Shown: positions 24,323 through 31,132 of the stretch, in pieces
How positions within the stretch are numbered: position 1 is the first letter of the stretch
Layout of the letters: every line of letters begins with the position of its first letter
Assembly: GCF_001854805.1 (NCBI RefSeq)
Contig: NZ_MBLO01000059.1
Location: 1-35,679, forward strand
DNA from: Pseudofrankia coriaricola
GTDB taxonomy: Bacteria > Actinomycetota > Actinomycetes > Frankiales > Frankiaceae
Length of the DNA stretch: 35,679 nt
Reading direction: 5' to 3'
Notes under the pieces: generated by a model
The model's input: the letters and a program-made list of their open reading frames with translations, nothing else
Told to the model about the DNA's origin: nothing
Databases searched by the model: none
Position numbers and translations under genes: made by a program

Positions 24323-24576
24323 ACGGCTCCAACCCACCTGCCGGACCGGTGGGGACGGTGAAGGTGTCACCGGGCACAACAGCGGCCAATCTGGTAGCCC
24401 AGGCTGCCCACCTGCCCGATGGGGCGATGTTCCTTGGCGCGTTTGGTGACCTCGGGGTCGTGCTGGCCTTCGGCCCGGCGGACGGCTCGGCCTCCGACCG
24501 GGACGTGCTGACGGCGGTGGTCGCGGCACTGGCACCGCAGGACTTCGCTGGAGGGCGGGAGAGGCAGCTTGGCTAA
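24319..24576 (+). CDS. Small hypothetical protein coupled to the preceding gene
   Basis: This 85-aa protein starts at GTG 24319, which overlaps the preceding TGA by the GTGA pattern. The sequence (VNGSNPPAGPVGTVKVSPGT, DGAMFLGAFGDLGVVLAFG) predicts a small beta/alpha fold; no family recognised. It forms a two-gene unit with 23837 closed by the hairpin at 24582-24606. Confidence 0.6.
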   Translation: MNGSNPPAGPVGTVKVSPGTTAANLVAQAAHLPDGAMFLGAFGDLGVVLAFGPADGSASDRDVLTAVVAALAPQDFAGGRERQLG

Positions 24577-24581
24577 CGGGT

Positions 24582-24606
24582 CGGGGCCCGGCCTGTGCGG
24601 GCCCCG
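24582..24606 (+). terminator. GC-rich hairpin terminator
   Basis: CGGGGCCCG (24582-24590), 7-base loop, CGGGCCCCG (24598-24606): a perfect 9-bp stem starting 6 bases after the stop. The remaining bases up to 24772 show no gene. Confidence 0.78.
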
Positions 24607-24772
24607 CAGAACCTGGCTCACGTGGGCTTGCTTGCGGGTTGTCATGGCGGCCGGTGTGAGCCTACGGATCAATCCGCCTGACCCATTCGCCAGTCGACTC
24701 ACTCGGCCGACGGGGGCGACTCCGTGACGACCCAACGACGATGACGGCGAATGATCGTGCCACAATCGGCGC

Positions 24773-26080
24773 GTGTCAGGAGAGCAGCCGCCGCGGACAG
24801 CGGACGCGAAGCCATTTGTCTTTGTGTCCTACACAGAGGCAGACCTTGCATGGGCGACCTGGATCGCCTCGGCACTAGAGGATGCCGGCCTGACCGTCAG
24901 AATCCAGGTGTGGGACTCGCCGCCGGGTAGTAACTTTGTCGGCTGGATGAGTAGTCAGATGGCCGGCGCGCGCTGGACTGTAGCTGTCTACTCGGCGGCA
25001 TACTTTCGATCCCAATGGTGCACGCAGGAGTGGACTTCGGCGCTTGCCAAGCAAACCCTGCTGCCGATTAGGATCGCGCCCGTAGCACCACCACCACCGC
25101 TGGACGCCGTCACCTGGATAGACCTGTTTGGGCTGGACGAGGCTGCTGCCCGCTTGCAGTTGCTGAATGCTCTCCAAGTTGAGGTGCTACCGCGCGTGGC
25201 GGTTGGTGGTTTTCCAGGCGGCGCCGTGTTCCCGGGTCCGGGTCCCGCCTACGAAGAGCAACCGGCGATCGTGCGCCCATTCGATGTGGAAGGCCTGCTT
25301 TCCGCTGCCGCAGAGAAGTTACAGGAGCGTCCTGGATCACAGAGTACGCGACTGGCTGCTGTCTACGCGCTCGAGCGCCTCGCGGCCACGACCACCGACC
25401 CTGCGGCCACGGCACTTGTGGCCCATGCACTTGCATCGCATGTGCTCGGCTCGACGATTGTTCCCGCCGAGCGCGCCGCCGTCATTTTGGCAATAGGACG
25501 GCTTCCCGTGCACCAGCCTGTTGACCTATCCTATATCGACCTTAAGCATGCAAACCTGTCCGGGATTCGACTGCCCGGGGTACGGCTTGCTGGTGCGAAA
25601 CTCGAAGGCGCCCACCTTGGAGCGGCTGATCTCAGCGATGCCGATCTGAGAGGAGCAAATCTTGTCAATGCCAACCTGGCTGGTGCCGATCTTACACGAT
25701 CTTGGCTAGCCAAAGCGGATCTCCGAGGCGCGCGACTTGTCCGAGTAAACCTCGTTGAAACCGATTTCACCGGGGCAGACCTCACTGGCACCGACCTCAC
25801 TGGAGCCACCATTGACCATGTAATTCTTGACGAAGCAAGAATCAACGACAGAACGCGATGGCCCAGTAGTCAATGGGAGTCTCTCGTAAATTCATACGCA
25901 CCATACGGAACTGGCTCGTCATATAAAATTGTTGAGGACAAGACACCCTTCGCCATATTGTCAGCCGGTGACGCTCTGGCGGCTTCGGCTGGCCGGAATG
26001 AGGATTCTGTTGACCAGAGCGAGGAGGAGTCAGGTATTAAAAAGAAGCGACGAAAATTCTTTACGAAAAGATCTCCATAG
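24773..26080 (+). CDS. TIR-domain protein with pentapeptide repeats
   Basis: The N-terminal TIR domain (residues 13-130) shows FVFVSYTEADLAWATWIASA, VWDSPPGSNF and SAAYFRSQWCTQEW. E86 in the WCTQEW motif matches the catalytic Glu of bacterial TIR enzymes that cleave NAD+ or make cyclic ADP-ribose signals. A helical linker (about 165-240) is followed by about 20 pentapeptide repeats (A[DN]LxG-type, about 243-362), which fold as a right-handed beta-helix. The tail is polar and lysine-rich (KKKRRKFF). TIR proteins in such islands usually act in abortive defence; here the beta-helix is probably the sensor or scaffold, which is inference. GTG 24773 is the only good start; no ribosome binding site is obvious. 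It stands alone as a single-gene cassette. Confidence 0.87.
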   Translation: MSGEQPPRTADAKPFVFVSYTEADLAWATWIASALEDAGLTVRIQVWDSPPGSNFVGWMSSQMAGARWTVAVYSAAYFRSQWCTQEWTSALAKQTLLPIRIAPVAPPPPLDAVTWIDLFGLDEAAARLQLLNALQVEVLPRVAVGGFPGGAVFPGPGPAYEEQPAIVRPFDVEGLLSAAAEKLQERPGSQSTRLAAVYALERLAATTTDPAATALVAHALASHVLGSTIVPAERAAVILAIGRLPVHQPVDLSYIDLKHANLSGIRLPGVRLAGAKLEGAHLGAADLSDADLRGANLVNANLAGADLTRSWLAKADLRGARLVRVNLVETDFTGADLTGTDLTGATIDHVILDEARINDRTRWPSSQWESLVNSYAPYGTGSSYKIVEDKTPFAILSAGDALAASAGRNEDSVDQSEEESGIKKKRRKFFTKRSP

Positions 26081-26289
26081 AATGGCGATGCGCTTCCTCC
26101 GATCCAGTTGATGGTCCTCCGTCAAGCCTCGGGTGAGTGGCACAGGCATATTTAGGACGTCTGGCGTCAGCGGGGTGAACTGCCACCCGAGGCGGACGGC
26201 CTGTGGACAGCGATCGGTCGGTTCGTTGCCGTGTACGGCGGGCGGTGACACCAGGGCAGCCGCCCGACTACCGCGTGGCATAAAACGGA
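26081..26289. other. Gene-remnant region between TIR gene and DUF4238 remnant
   Basis: No complete gene. A short open stretch ending at TGA 26246-26248 reads RGELPPEADGLWTAIGRFVA and looks like the decayed C-terminus of a protein that I cannot assign. It has no start (TAG upstream at about 26153). Confidence 0.35.
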
Positions 26290-26805
26290 TTGCCCTACAC
26301 GGTAGCGTTGGATCATGCCAATGCCACCCTTCCCGACCCGCCTGAGCCCCGATGCACTGGCTGCGTGGCAGGTGACACGGCGATCCAGGAGGCGGTCGAT
26401 GCCCACGCCCGCCAGGCGCGCCTTCAAGTCGAAATGCGATTCTTCAAGCTGCTGACCTGGCTGCCGCACGCCAGTTTCCACCTGATGCGGCCCGAGGCAG
26501 GAGAATTTGTCATCGGGGACTCGCCTACGGTGCTCCATGAGCCTGGCAGCCAGCAGTTCGGAGGCATCTTCCAGATGGGGATCCAGCAGGCGACCAACAT
26601 CGTGATGCCGCTTGGACCGCAGCTGGCGGTGACCGTCGTACTAGACGGTGGTGCATGTTTCGTTGCCGGGCCAATGAGTGAAGCAGGTGTGCGCCTGGTG
26701 AATGAGATGCAGGTCAGGACAGCGCTCAAGCATGTGTTTTATCGCCCCGGTGCTATGCGACGGGAGTTTGTGCGCGGTGTATTAAGGGAGGCCATATCGG
26801 GATGA
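26290..26805 (+). pseudogene. Truncated DUF4238 protein (C-terminal part)
   Basis: The frame encodes TWLPHASFHLMRPEAGEFVI then GDSPTVLH, NIVMPLGPQLAVTVV and NEMQVRTALKHVFYRPG. These match the C-terminal half of DUF4238 proteins, with the characteristic (S)DxPV segment followed by a PL-containing strand. Full-length members are about 250-330 aa and begin with a His/Tyr/Pro-rich region that is absent here. The frame opens only after a stop at 26281-26283, with TTG 26290 or GTG 26365 as poor starts. It is therefore probably a 5'-deleted remnant; the partner domain may have been lost with the neighbouring degraded DNA. DUF4238 occurs often in defence islands, function unknown. Confidence 0.6.
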
Positions 26806-26933
26806 TCAAGTGATGGCGCGAGGTGAGGTCCGCCGCTTCTGTAGACACGTTGTCGTACCGGATGCGGAGGACTCCGCAGCACCTAGCCTGCATTAAGCGG
26901 TCAGGGACGACGAGCTCGCCATCCTACATGAAC

Positions 26934-28163
26934 CTACCGTTCTTGCCGTGGCAGGTCCGCGAACACCAACATGTAGTCGTGATCATCGGACTGGCTGATA
27001 AGTCGTGGATTCAATCCGGAAGAGGTGAGCTGCTCGCTGATCTCGGCCGCCGTGTTGTGCCTTGCCCTCCACACCAGCAGGGTTTCTCCCTTTTTAAGAT
27101 CCAGACGGTAGTCGCCGCGCGCAAGCTTGAACTCGAGGGTCAGCGCATGCTTCAAGCGGATACGTAGGTAGCGGGCATGTTCGCGTTCGTCAAATCCCAT
27201 CTCCGTCTCGTAGTAGTCCTGCTCAATACCTAACAAGTCAACGACCAACTTGTACTGAGGCGGTAGCGGCTTCGACTCGACATCGCCAATTGCAAATTGA
27301 AACCTCTCTCGACCTAGGTCTGAGTCGATTCCGGTCGTGCTAAGTAGGTAATCGCGAGCGCCCATGCTCTTGACGATGTTTCTCAAGGCATCGTCCGGGG
27401 CGCGGAAGTTCGGGAGTGTCGACCCAAGAAACAAGCAGATGTTCACCGCAGGGACGTTATCCTCGGCCGGTAGGCAAGCGATAGCGTCGGCAAACCATTC
27501 GCGGCTAATATCCCGCACGTGGCCCTCAACCTGCACGGCGTCGCCGAACCAGTCCTTAATATTGCGCTCGGCGATAGCCAGCATTTCCGGGCTGATGTCA
27601 ATAGCAATGTAGCGGCCCAGTTTTCCTACTCCAATCAAGTGACGAAGCAGATCTTTGACCGGTAGCGCGTTGCCCGGCCCAATATCGACTATATTGATAC
27701 GCCCATGTCTTGAGATCACCTGGTCGATGTACCCGCGGTTGGCTTCAAGTAACGAGATTGTTTGGCGCAGCATGTTGGGAACATCGTCCTCGTACTGGCG
27801 ATGCATATACTCATCCCAGAGCGCGGCTCCATCGCCTAGGTAGTCATACTGGCGCGGAATCTCGCGAAATTTGTCCAGGCTGTAGATCATGTCAATGACC
27901 TGGGCCTCGCTAAAGAGCTGGAAGAACTCCGGCCGAGGCCGGGCGATCTTCAGGCTTCGCTTGTTCATAAATTTTCGGCGTTCTTGCACCAGTGTTTGCA
28001 TGATGAGCTGGTTTCTTGGCGTCTTGGCGATGTAGGTGTTTGCGCCGTCCCTAACTAGCTCGAGGGTAAGTCGGCCTTTGCGGGTCTGATCAATCCAATT
28101 CGTGACCGCGTGACGACTAACGCCGAACCGCTCAGCTAGCTCAGGATTGTTGTAGTACTGCAT
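26934..28163 (-). CDS. HTH-fused EgtD-like SAM methyltransferase (Methyltransf_33 type)
   Basis: This 409-aa protein has an N-terminal HTH of about 60 residues (NPELAERFGVSRHAVTNWID, then DGANTYIAKTPRNQ as a wing). A helical linker precedes a Rossmann methyltransferase: INIVDIGPGNALPVKDLL with D160-I-G-P-G-N, then RYIAIDISPEMLAIAE, NICLFLGSTLPNF and ARYLRIRLKHALTLEF. This matches the family of EgtD, which trimethylates histidine. The substrate-binding stretch near the C-terminus differs: where EgtD has GE-x-I-x-x-E-x-S, this protein has GETLLVWRARHN and lacks that Glu. The substrate is therefore probably not histidine. ATG 28163 begins right before the HTH; no strong ribosome binding site is visible. 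It is divergent from the small-protein operon at 28404. Confidence 0.8.
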   Translation of the reverse strand: MQYYNNPELAERFGVSRHAVTNWIDQTRKGRLTLELVRDGANTYIAKTPRNQLIMQTLVQERRKFMNKRSLKIARPRPEFFQLFSEAQVIDMIYSLDKFREIPRQYDYLGDGAALWDEYMHRQYEDDVPNMLRQTISLLEANRGYIDQVISRHGRINIVDIGPGNALPVKDLLRHLIGVGKLGRYIAIDISPEMLAIAERNIKDWFGDAVQVEGHVRDISREWFADAIACLPAEDNVPAVNICLFLGSTLPNFRAPDDALRNIVKSMGARDYLLSTTGIDSDLGRERFQFAIGDVESKPLPPQYKLVVDLLGIEQDYYETEMGFDEREHARYLRIRLKHALTLEFKLARGDYRLDLKKGETLLVWRARHNTAAEISEQLTSSGLNPRLISQSDDHDYMLVFADLPRQER

Positions 28164-28192
28164 CGGAATTATTAAATAGTTAGAAATTGATA

Positions 28193-28222
28193 TTGACAGG
28201 CTTCCCCTGGCACGGTTATCCT
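28193..28222 (+). promoter_or_regulatory. Consensus-like promoter for the small-protein operon
   Basis: TTGACA (28193-28198), 18-base spacer, TATCCT (28217-28222), pointing right, 30 bases outside the divergent methyltransferase start. The predicted leader before ATG 28404 is about 175 bases and carries palindromes. Confidence 0.65.
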
Positions 28223-28261
28223 GTAAATAGGCAATTGCCGGCCAGCTAGAAACCACACTAA

Positions 28262-28358
28262 ACATAACATATGCTATGTGTTTCAACAACCCCTCGAACA
28301 GGGGTACTGGCTGTATGCATACAAGATCTGCAAACCTTAAACCAGGTGTGCGCACACC
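28262..28358. promoter_or_regulatory. Cluster of palindromes in the operon leader
   Basis: Three dyads lie between promoter and first gene: ACATAACATATGCTATGT (28262-28279, 16 of 18 positions symmetric), TGTATGCATACA (28312-28323, perfect) and GGTGTGCGCACACC (28345-28358, perfect). They are candidate operators, possibly for the HTH of the divergent methyltransferase, or structure elements of the leader RNA. Confidence 0.5.
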
Positions 28359-28403
28359 GACCAGCAATTTCTGGACGACGCGCACATCAAGGAGGTCATC
28401 AAC

Positions 28404-28601
28404 ATGTATGCAGCGTGTGTCCCGTCGTACATACTCGGCAGCTACCCGCCCAGACTGCTAAATCTTGTCATGCAGGTAGCCGACGTATGCGATCGGTATG
28501 ACAAACCCCTTGGCTCGCGAAATGAGCCAGGCCAGAATTTGCTACCTATCGAGTCTAGCATGTTAACTGCCGGAAGTGCAACATATTATGGCAGTTATTA
28601 G
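28404..28601 (+). CDS. 65-aa small protein, first gene of operon
   Basis: ATG 28404 is preceded by a near-perfect AAGGAGGT ribosome binding site at 28389-28396, making translation convincing despite the size. The sequence (MYAACVPSYILGSYPPRLLN, then LVMQVADVCDRYDKPLG) has no recognised domain; it includes two cysteines and a tyrosine/serine-rich C-terminus ending YYGSY. The next gene starts 14 bases before its stop. With its long leader it could be a regulated peptide or the small toxin or antitoxin of the locus; this is speculation. Confidence 0.6.
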   Translation: MYAACVPSYILGSYPPRLLNLVMQVADVCDRYDKPLGSRNEPGQNLLPIESSMLTAGSATYYGSY

Positions 28602-28851
28602 CTGGCCAGAGGAGGCGCGTCTAGGGCGAACGGTTAAGTGTTCGCTCTGTGGCCGAGACGTCCTGGCGGGCGATGCAACCGTGGGCCGGACCTATGCCGA
28701 TGGCCGGCAGGCATTCGCCTGTGACGTCCACTCCCTGAATCGCACACGGCTTGTCGGAGGTTGGGTGAAATTTAGCATTGAACAGTACCTTGTATTGGGT
28801 ACCTACGAACGAGATAGCAATGATGGCAGCTGGAGCATCCGTTTACATTGA
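28588..28851 (+). CDS. Small zinc-binding protein (CxxC...CxxH)
   Basis: This 87-aa protein has C18-S-L-C21 and C45-D-V-H48, a zinc-knuckle or treble-clef-like arrangement, in KCSLCGRDVLAGD...FACDVH. The remainder (VGGWVKFSIEQYLVLGTYER) predicts beta strands. ATG 28588 overlaps the preceding gene; GGAAG lies about 12 bases upstream, and GTG 28576 is an alternative. The following gene starts inside it at 28820. Such a small zinc protein may bind nucleic acid or a partner; family not recognised. Confidence 0.6.
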   Translation: MAVISWPEEARLGRTVKCSLCGRDVLAGDATVGRTYADGRQAFACDVHSLNRTRLVGGWVKFSIEQYLVLGTYERDSNDGSWSIRLH

Positions 28852-29008
28852 GCGCCGCAAGTTGCCGAGCAGACGGTCGCTCTCTAGGGATATAGCAGAT
28901 CATCTCTATACCCGATTATATGAGGGCAAGGCGTATGTGCTTAGTAACCAGCCCCGCGGCCTGGTGGGTGCAGTAGTAAAGCAATGGAAGCAGATTGAAG
29001 CAGATTGA
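28820..29008 (+). pseudogene. N-terminal part of a gene split by a 10-bp duplication
   Basis: This frame (MMAAGASVYIERRKLPSRRS..., 62 aa) ends VVKQWKQIEAD and a stop inside a 10-base tandem duplication. Removing one repeat unit joins it in frame to the following reading frame as KQWKQIEAELRREETSTMDG, giving one 150-aa protein with a helical, charged middle. The gene overlaps the zinc-binding gene by 32 bases. ATG 28820 and 28823 are both possible starts. Function unknown. Confidence 0.6.
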
Positions 29009-29014
29009 AGCAGA
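28987..29014 (+). repeat. 10-bp tandem duplication inside a coding region
   Basis: GAAGCAGATT at 28987-28996 is repeated at 28997-29006 and followed by GAAGCAGA. Two full units shift the reading frame by one base and create the TGA at 29006-29008; one unit restores a continuous frame. Confidence 0.85.
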
Positions 29015-29282
29015 GCTGCGGCGCGAAGAGACAAGTACGATGGATGGCATCCGTAAGGTTGAACTGACCCGCGAGTTGTCAAGGATGGGCCATCGCAAGT
29101 TTTCGACCGAGCGCGAGCTCTACACGGATGACGCGGCGGTATCTTTCGCACTAGGACGCGAGGCCTTTGACCTGCCGGTTGTGTGTCGTACGTTATACGT
29201 TGCGTGCCCAGTCAACGATTCGGCGCTCCATCTTCTCACGCGTTGGGTTGCCGAGCATGGATTGATCGTGGTGTACGTGTGA
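28995..29282 (+). pseudogene. C-terminal part of the gene split by the 10-bp duplication
   Basis: The frame continues from the duplication as KQIEAELRREETSTMDGIRK, VELTRELSRMGHRKFSTERE, then DDAAVSFALGREAFDLPVVC and a hydrophobic end (LLTRWVAEHGLIVVYV). A start at ATG 29041 (MDGIRKVELT) could still allow separate translation of 80 residues, so it may act as an independent small protein. No family recognised. Confidence 0.55.
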
Positions 29283-29380
29283 GCGGCCAACGATGCTGGA
29301 GCGGGTTGGCTGGGGCTGGTGCAGTCTGCCGGGTGGTGCGGTCGCGCCTCCGAATCAAGGGAAGCTTACGCCGATCAACC

Positions 29381-29421
29381 TTGACGGCTGCTCTGAATAA
29401 TTCCACAATGGAACTATTGTG
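29381..29421 (+). promoter_or_regulatory. Promoter with overlapping inverted-repeat operator
   Basis: TTGACG (29381-29386), 17-base spacer, CACAAT (29404-29409) as a weak -10. The -10 is one arm of the perfect dyad CACAAT-N6-ATTGTG (29404-29421), and a second dyad, TTCCA-CAA-TGGAA, overlaps it. The dyad ends 2 bases before ATG 29424, so a bound repressor would block initiation. Confidence 0.55.
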
Positions 29422-29423
29422 CT

Positions 29424-29841
29424 ATGAGCAGATTTTCAACCTCACCCTATCCCCAGATCGACCTGCAATCGGCAGCCTATTGGACCTTCCGATTGTTTAA
29501 TGTCGTCGGCCGAGACAAGTTCACCCGCGCAGACGCTGCCCTCTTCCTTGGTTTTGTGGTCACGAGCAAGAAATTCTACAGAGATCTTCCCCTCGTTGCG
29601 GATGTTTGGCCTCATCGAAAAAAAATCCGTCGGCGTAACGAACCTGTACCGCGTCACCGATCAGGGCGCCCTCATCGGCGTGCACGCCCTACAGGAACGC
29701 CCAGGGATCGGCGATGAGCCGATGGCGCCAGCGGGACGGTTCTACCTGGAGCGGCGCCTTGTGGAGATTGAGGCCGAGTTGCTTGCCGCCGAGACAGACG
29801 ATGGCACGGCAGCCTCCGAGCTGGTTGATAACGCCGGCTAA
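29424..29841 (+). pseudogene. Winged-helix DNA-binding protein, frameshifted
   Basis: The first frame (MSRFSTSPYPQIDLQSAAYW, then RDKFTRADAALFLGFVVTSK and KFYRDLP) looks like the start of a wHTH domain. At about 29590 it turns into arginine-rich nonsense, while the +1 frame supplies the expected recognition helix and wing: SLRMFGLIEKKSVGVTNLYR then VTDQGALIG, ending at 29841 with a helical tail (RFYLERRLVEIEAELLAAE). A one-base insertion around TTCCCC (29587-29592) would explain it. The intact protein would be about 139 aa. The dyad directly before the start suggests autoregulation. It overlaps the end of the convergent membrane-protein gene by four bases. Confidence 0.6.
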
Positions 29842-30980
29842 CGGTGCGCGGCGTGGCTTCCCTCCGGCTCCCACACAAACACCACCCCCGCCCGTGGCAA
29901 CACCCACCCGTCAAAGTCCGCTCGCAGAACCTTGGCTGACACCGCCGCCGGCGTCTGGCTGACCCGTGCCCTGGTGCTGGTGGTCAAGAAGTCCAGCAAG
30001 CGCACGTCCGCGATGTCGCAGCCACCGTAGGCCAGCTCGACGCTCAGCCCGCGCGTCGGCTGCTCCACGTCCAGCTTGATGAGCCGGCCGTCTCGTCGCG
30101 CCACCGTCCGGTAGGTGTATGACACCGTCACCGGCCGGCCAGCGCTCAAGGCCTCCTTGCCCACGGCCACGCTGTAGGTCTGGCTGCCGCTCTTGGCGCT
30201 GCGCCGGATCGGGCGGGCCCGGCCATCGACGGTGAACTCCAGCAGCTCAAAGGCTTCTTTGGCTCCGCCGTCAAGGCCGTCCACTGGCGGGATGTACCAG
30301 GCCGACGTTGCGCCAGCCTCCTGGCTCAGCTCCCGATACTCCTGGCGATCCGACACGCAGACGAAGCGACGGACCGGGCTCGCCGGCACCGTCTGGTACT
30401 CCCACCGGACCGAGGCCTCGAGCAGGCCGGCCCCGGTAGCAGCTGCTACCGGGGAACTCCCGCTCGGAGTTCCCCGCCCAGCGCTCAGCGGCGACAAAGT
30501 GACCTCCACCCGGGCGTCGAGCCACCGTTCCGCTGCGGCGATGGCCTGGTCCCGGATGTCCTCGTACAGCTCCTGGGCGAAGGTGGCATCGCCCAGCCGC
30601 AGCGCCAGGCTGTTGCGGATGATCTGGTCGAGCATCGCTGGGGTGGCCACCCGCCCCAGGTCCTCAGCGTCGAAGGCGAAGCCGCGGATGACCGCGTCAC
30701 GCAGGGCCGGGGCTTCCTCGGTGATGACCCGCCGCAGCTGGGCCGAGCGCAACTCGTCGGCCTGCTTGCGCTGCACGTAGTCGATGCCGATGCCCAGCAA
30801 GCCGAAGGAGAAGAGGATGCCGCCGATTTCGCTCACGGGGAAGAAGCCAAGCCAGGCGAGGCCTGCCGGTAGGGCTCCGAGGTGCCTGGCCAGCACCAGC
30901 AGGCCGAGGCCAACCAGAGCAGTCACCAGTCCAAGGAAGGCGGTCTGAGGACGGTCGAACTGCTCGTGGATGTCTGCCAT
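29838..30980 (-). CDS. Two-TM membrane protein with large cytoplasmic domain
   Basis: This 380-aa protein has two N-terminal transmembrane helices (TAFLGLVTALVGLGLLVLAR and SEIGGILFSFGLLGIGIDYV). A helical region follows (RKQADELRSAQLRRVITEEA, ATPAMLDQIIRNSLALRLGD), then a beta-rich C-terminal part of about 200 residues (VRWEYQTVPASPVRRFVCVS, RPVTVSYTYRTVARRDGRLI). No catalytic motif is evident. A short tandem-like GTPSGSSPVAAATGAG linker separates the two soluble parts. ATG 30980 has AAGG about 9 bases upstream. Two-TM proteins with a soluble sensing part occur as membrane effectors in defence islands, but that is only analogy here. Confidence 0.65.
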   Translation of the reverse strand: MADIHEQFDRPQTAFLGLVTALVGLGLLVLARHLGALPAGLAWLGFFPVSEIGGILFSFGLLGIGIDYVQRKQADELRSAQLRRVITEEAPALRDAVIRGFAFDAEDLGRVATPAMLDQIIRNSLALRLGDATFAQELYEDIRDQAIAAAERWLDARVEVTLSPLSAGRGTPSGSSPVAAATGAGLLEASVRWEYQTVPASPVRRFVCVSDRQEYRELSQEAGATSAWYIPPVDGLDGGAKEAFELLEFTVDGRARPIRRSAKSGSQTYSVAVGKEALSAGRPVTVSYTYRTVARRDGRLIKLDVEQPTRGLSVELAYGGCDIADVRLLDFLTTSTRARVSQTPAAVSAKVLRADFDGWVLPRAGVVFVWEPEGSHAAHR

Positions 30981-31132
30981 ATAGCTAGACCTTGCAAGCA
31001 GATAGCTGAGCAAGCCGTTCTAGAAAGAGACATTGCCAAGACCCGTCACCAGATGATATTGATGTTGGGTCTCCCAGCCGCGACGGCGGGGGAATAAGCC
31101 CGATACGGACCTCACTCTCGGTGCCCGCACCA

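Noticed and set aside
28193-28404. CRISPR array or riboswitch in the palindrome-rich leader
   Set aside because: The palindromes are unrelated to each other and no regular repeat-spacer pattern or known aptamer core is visible.
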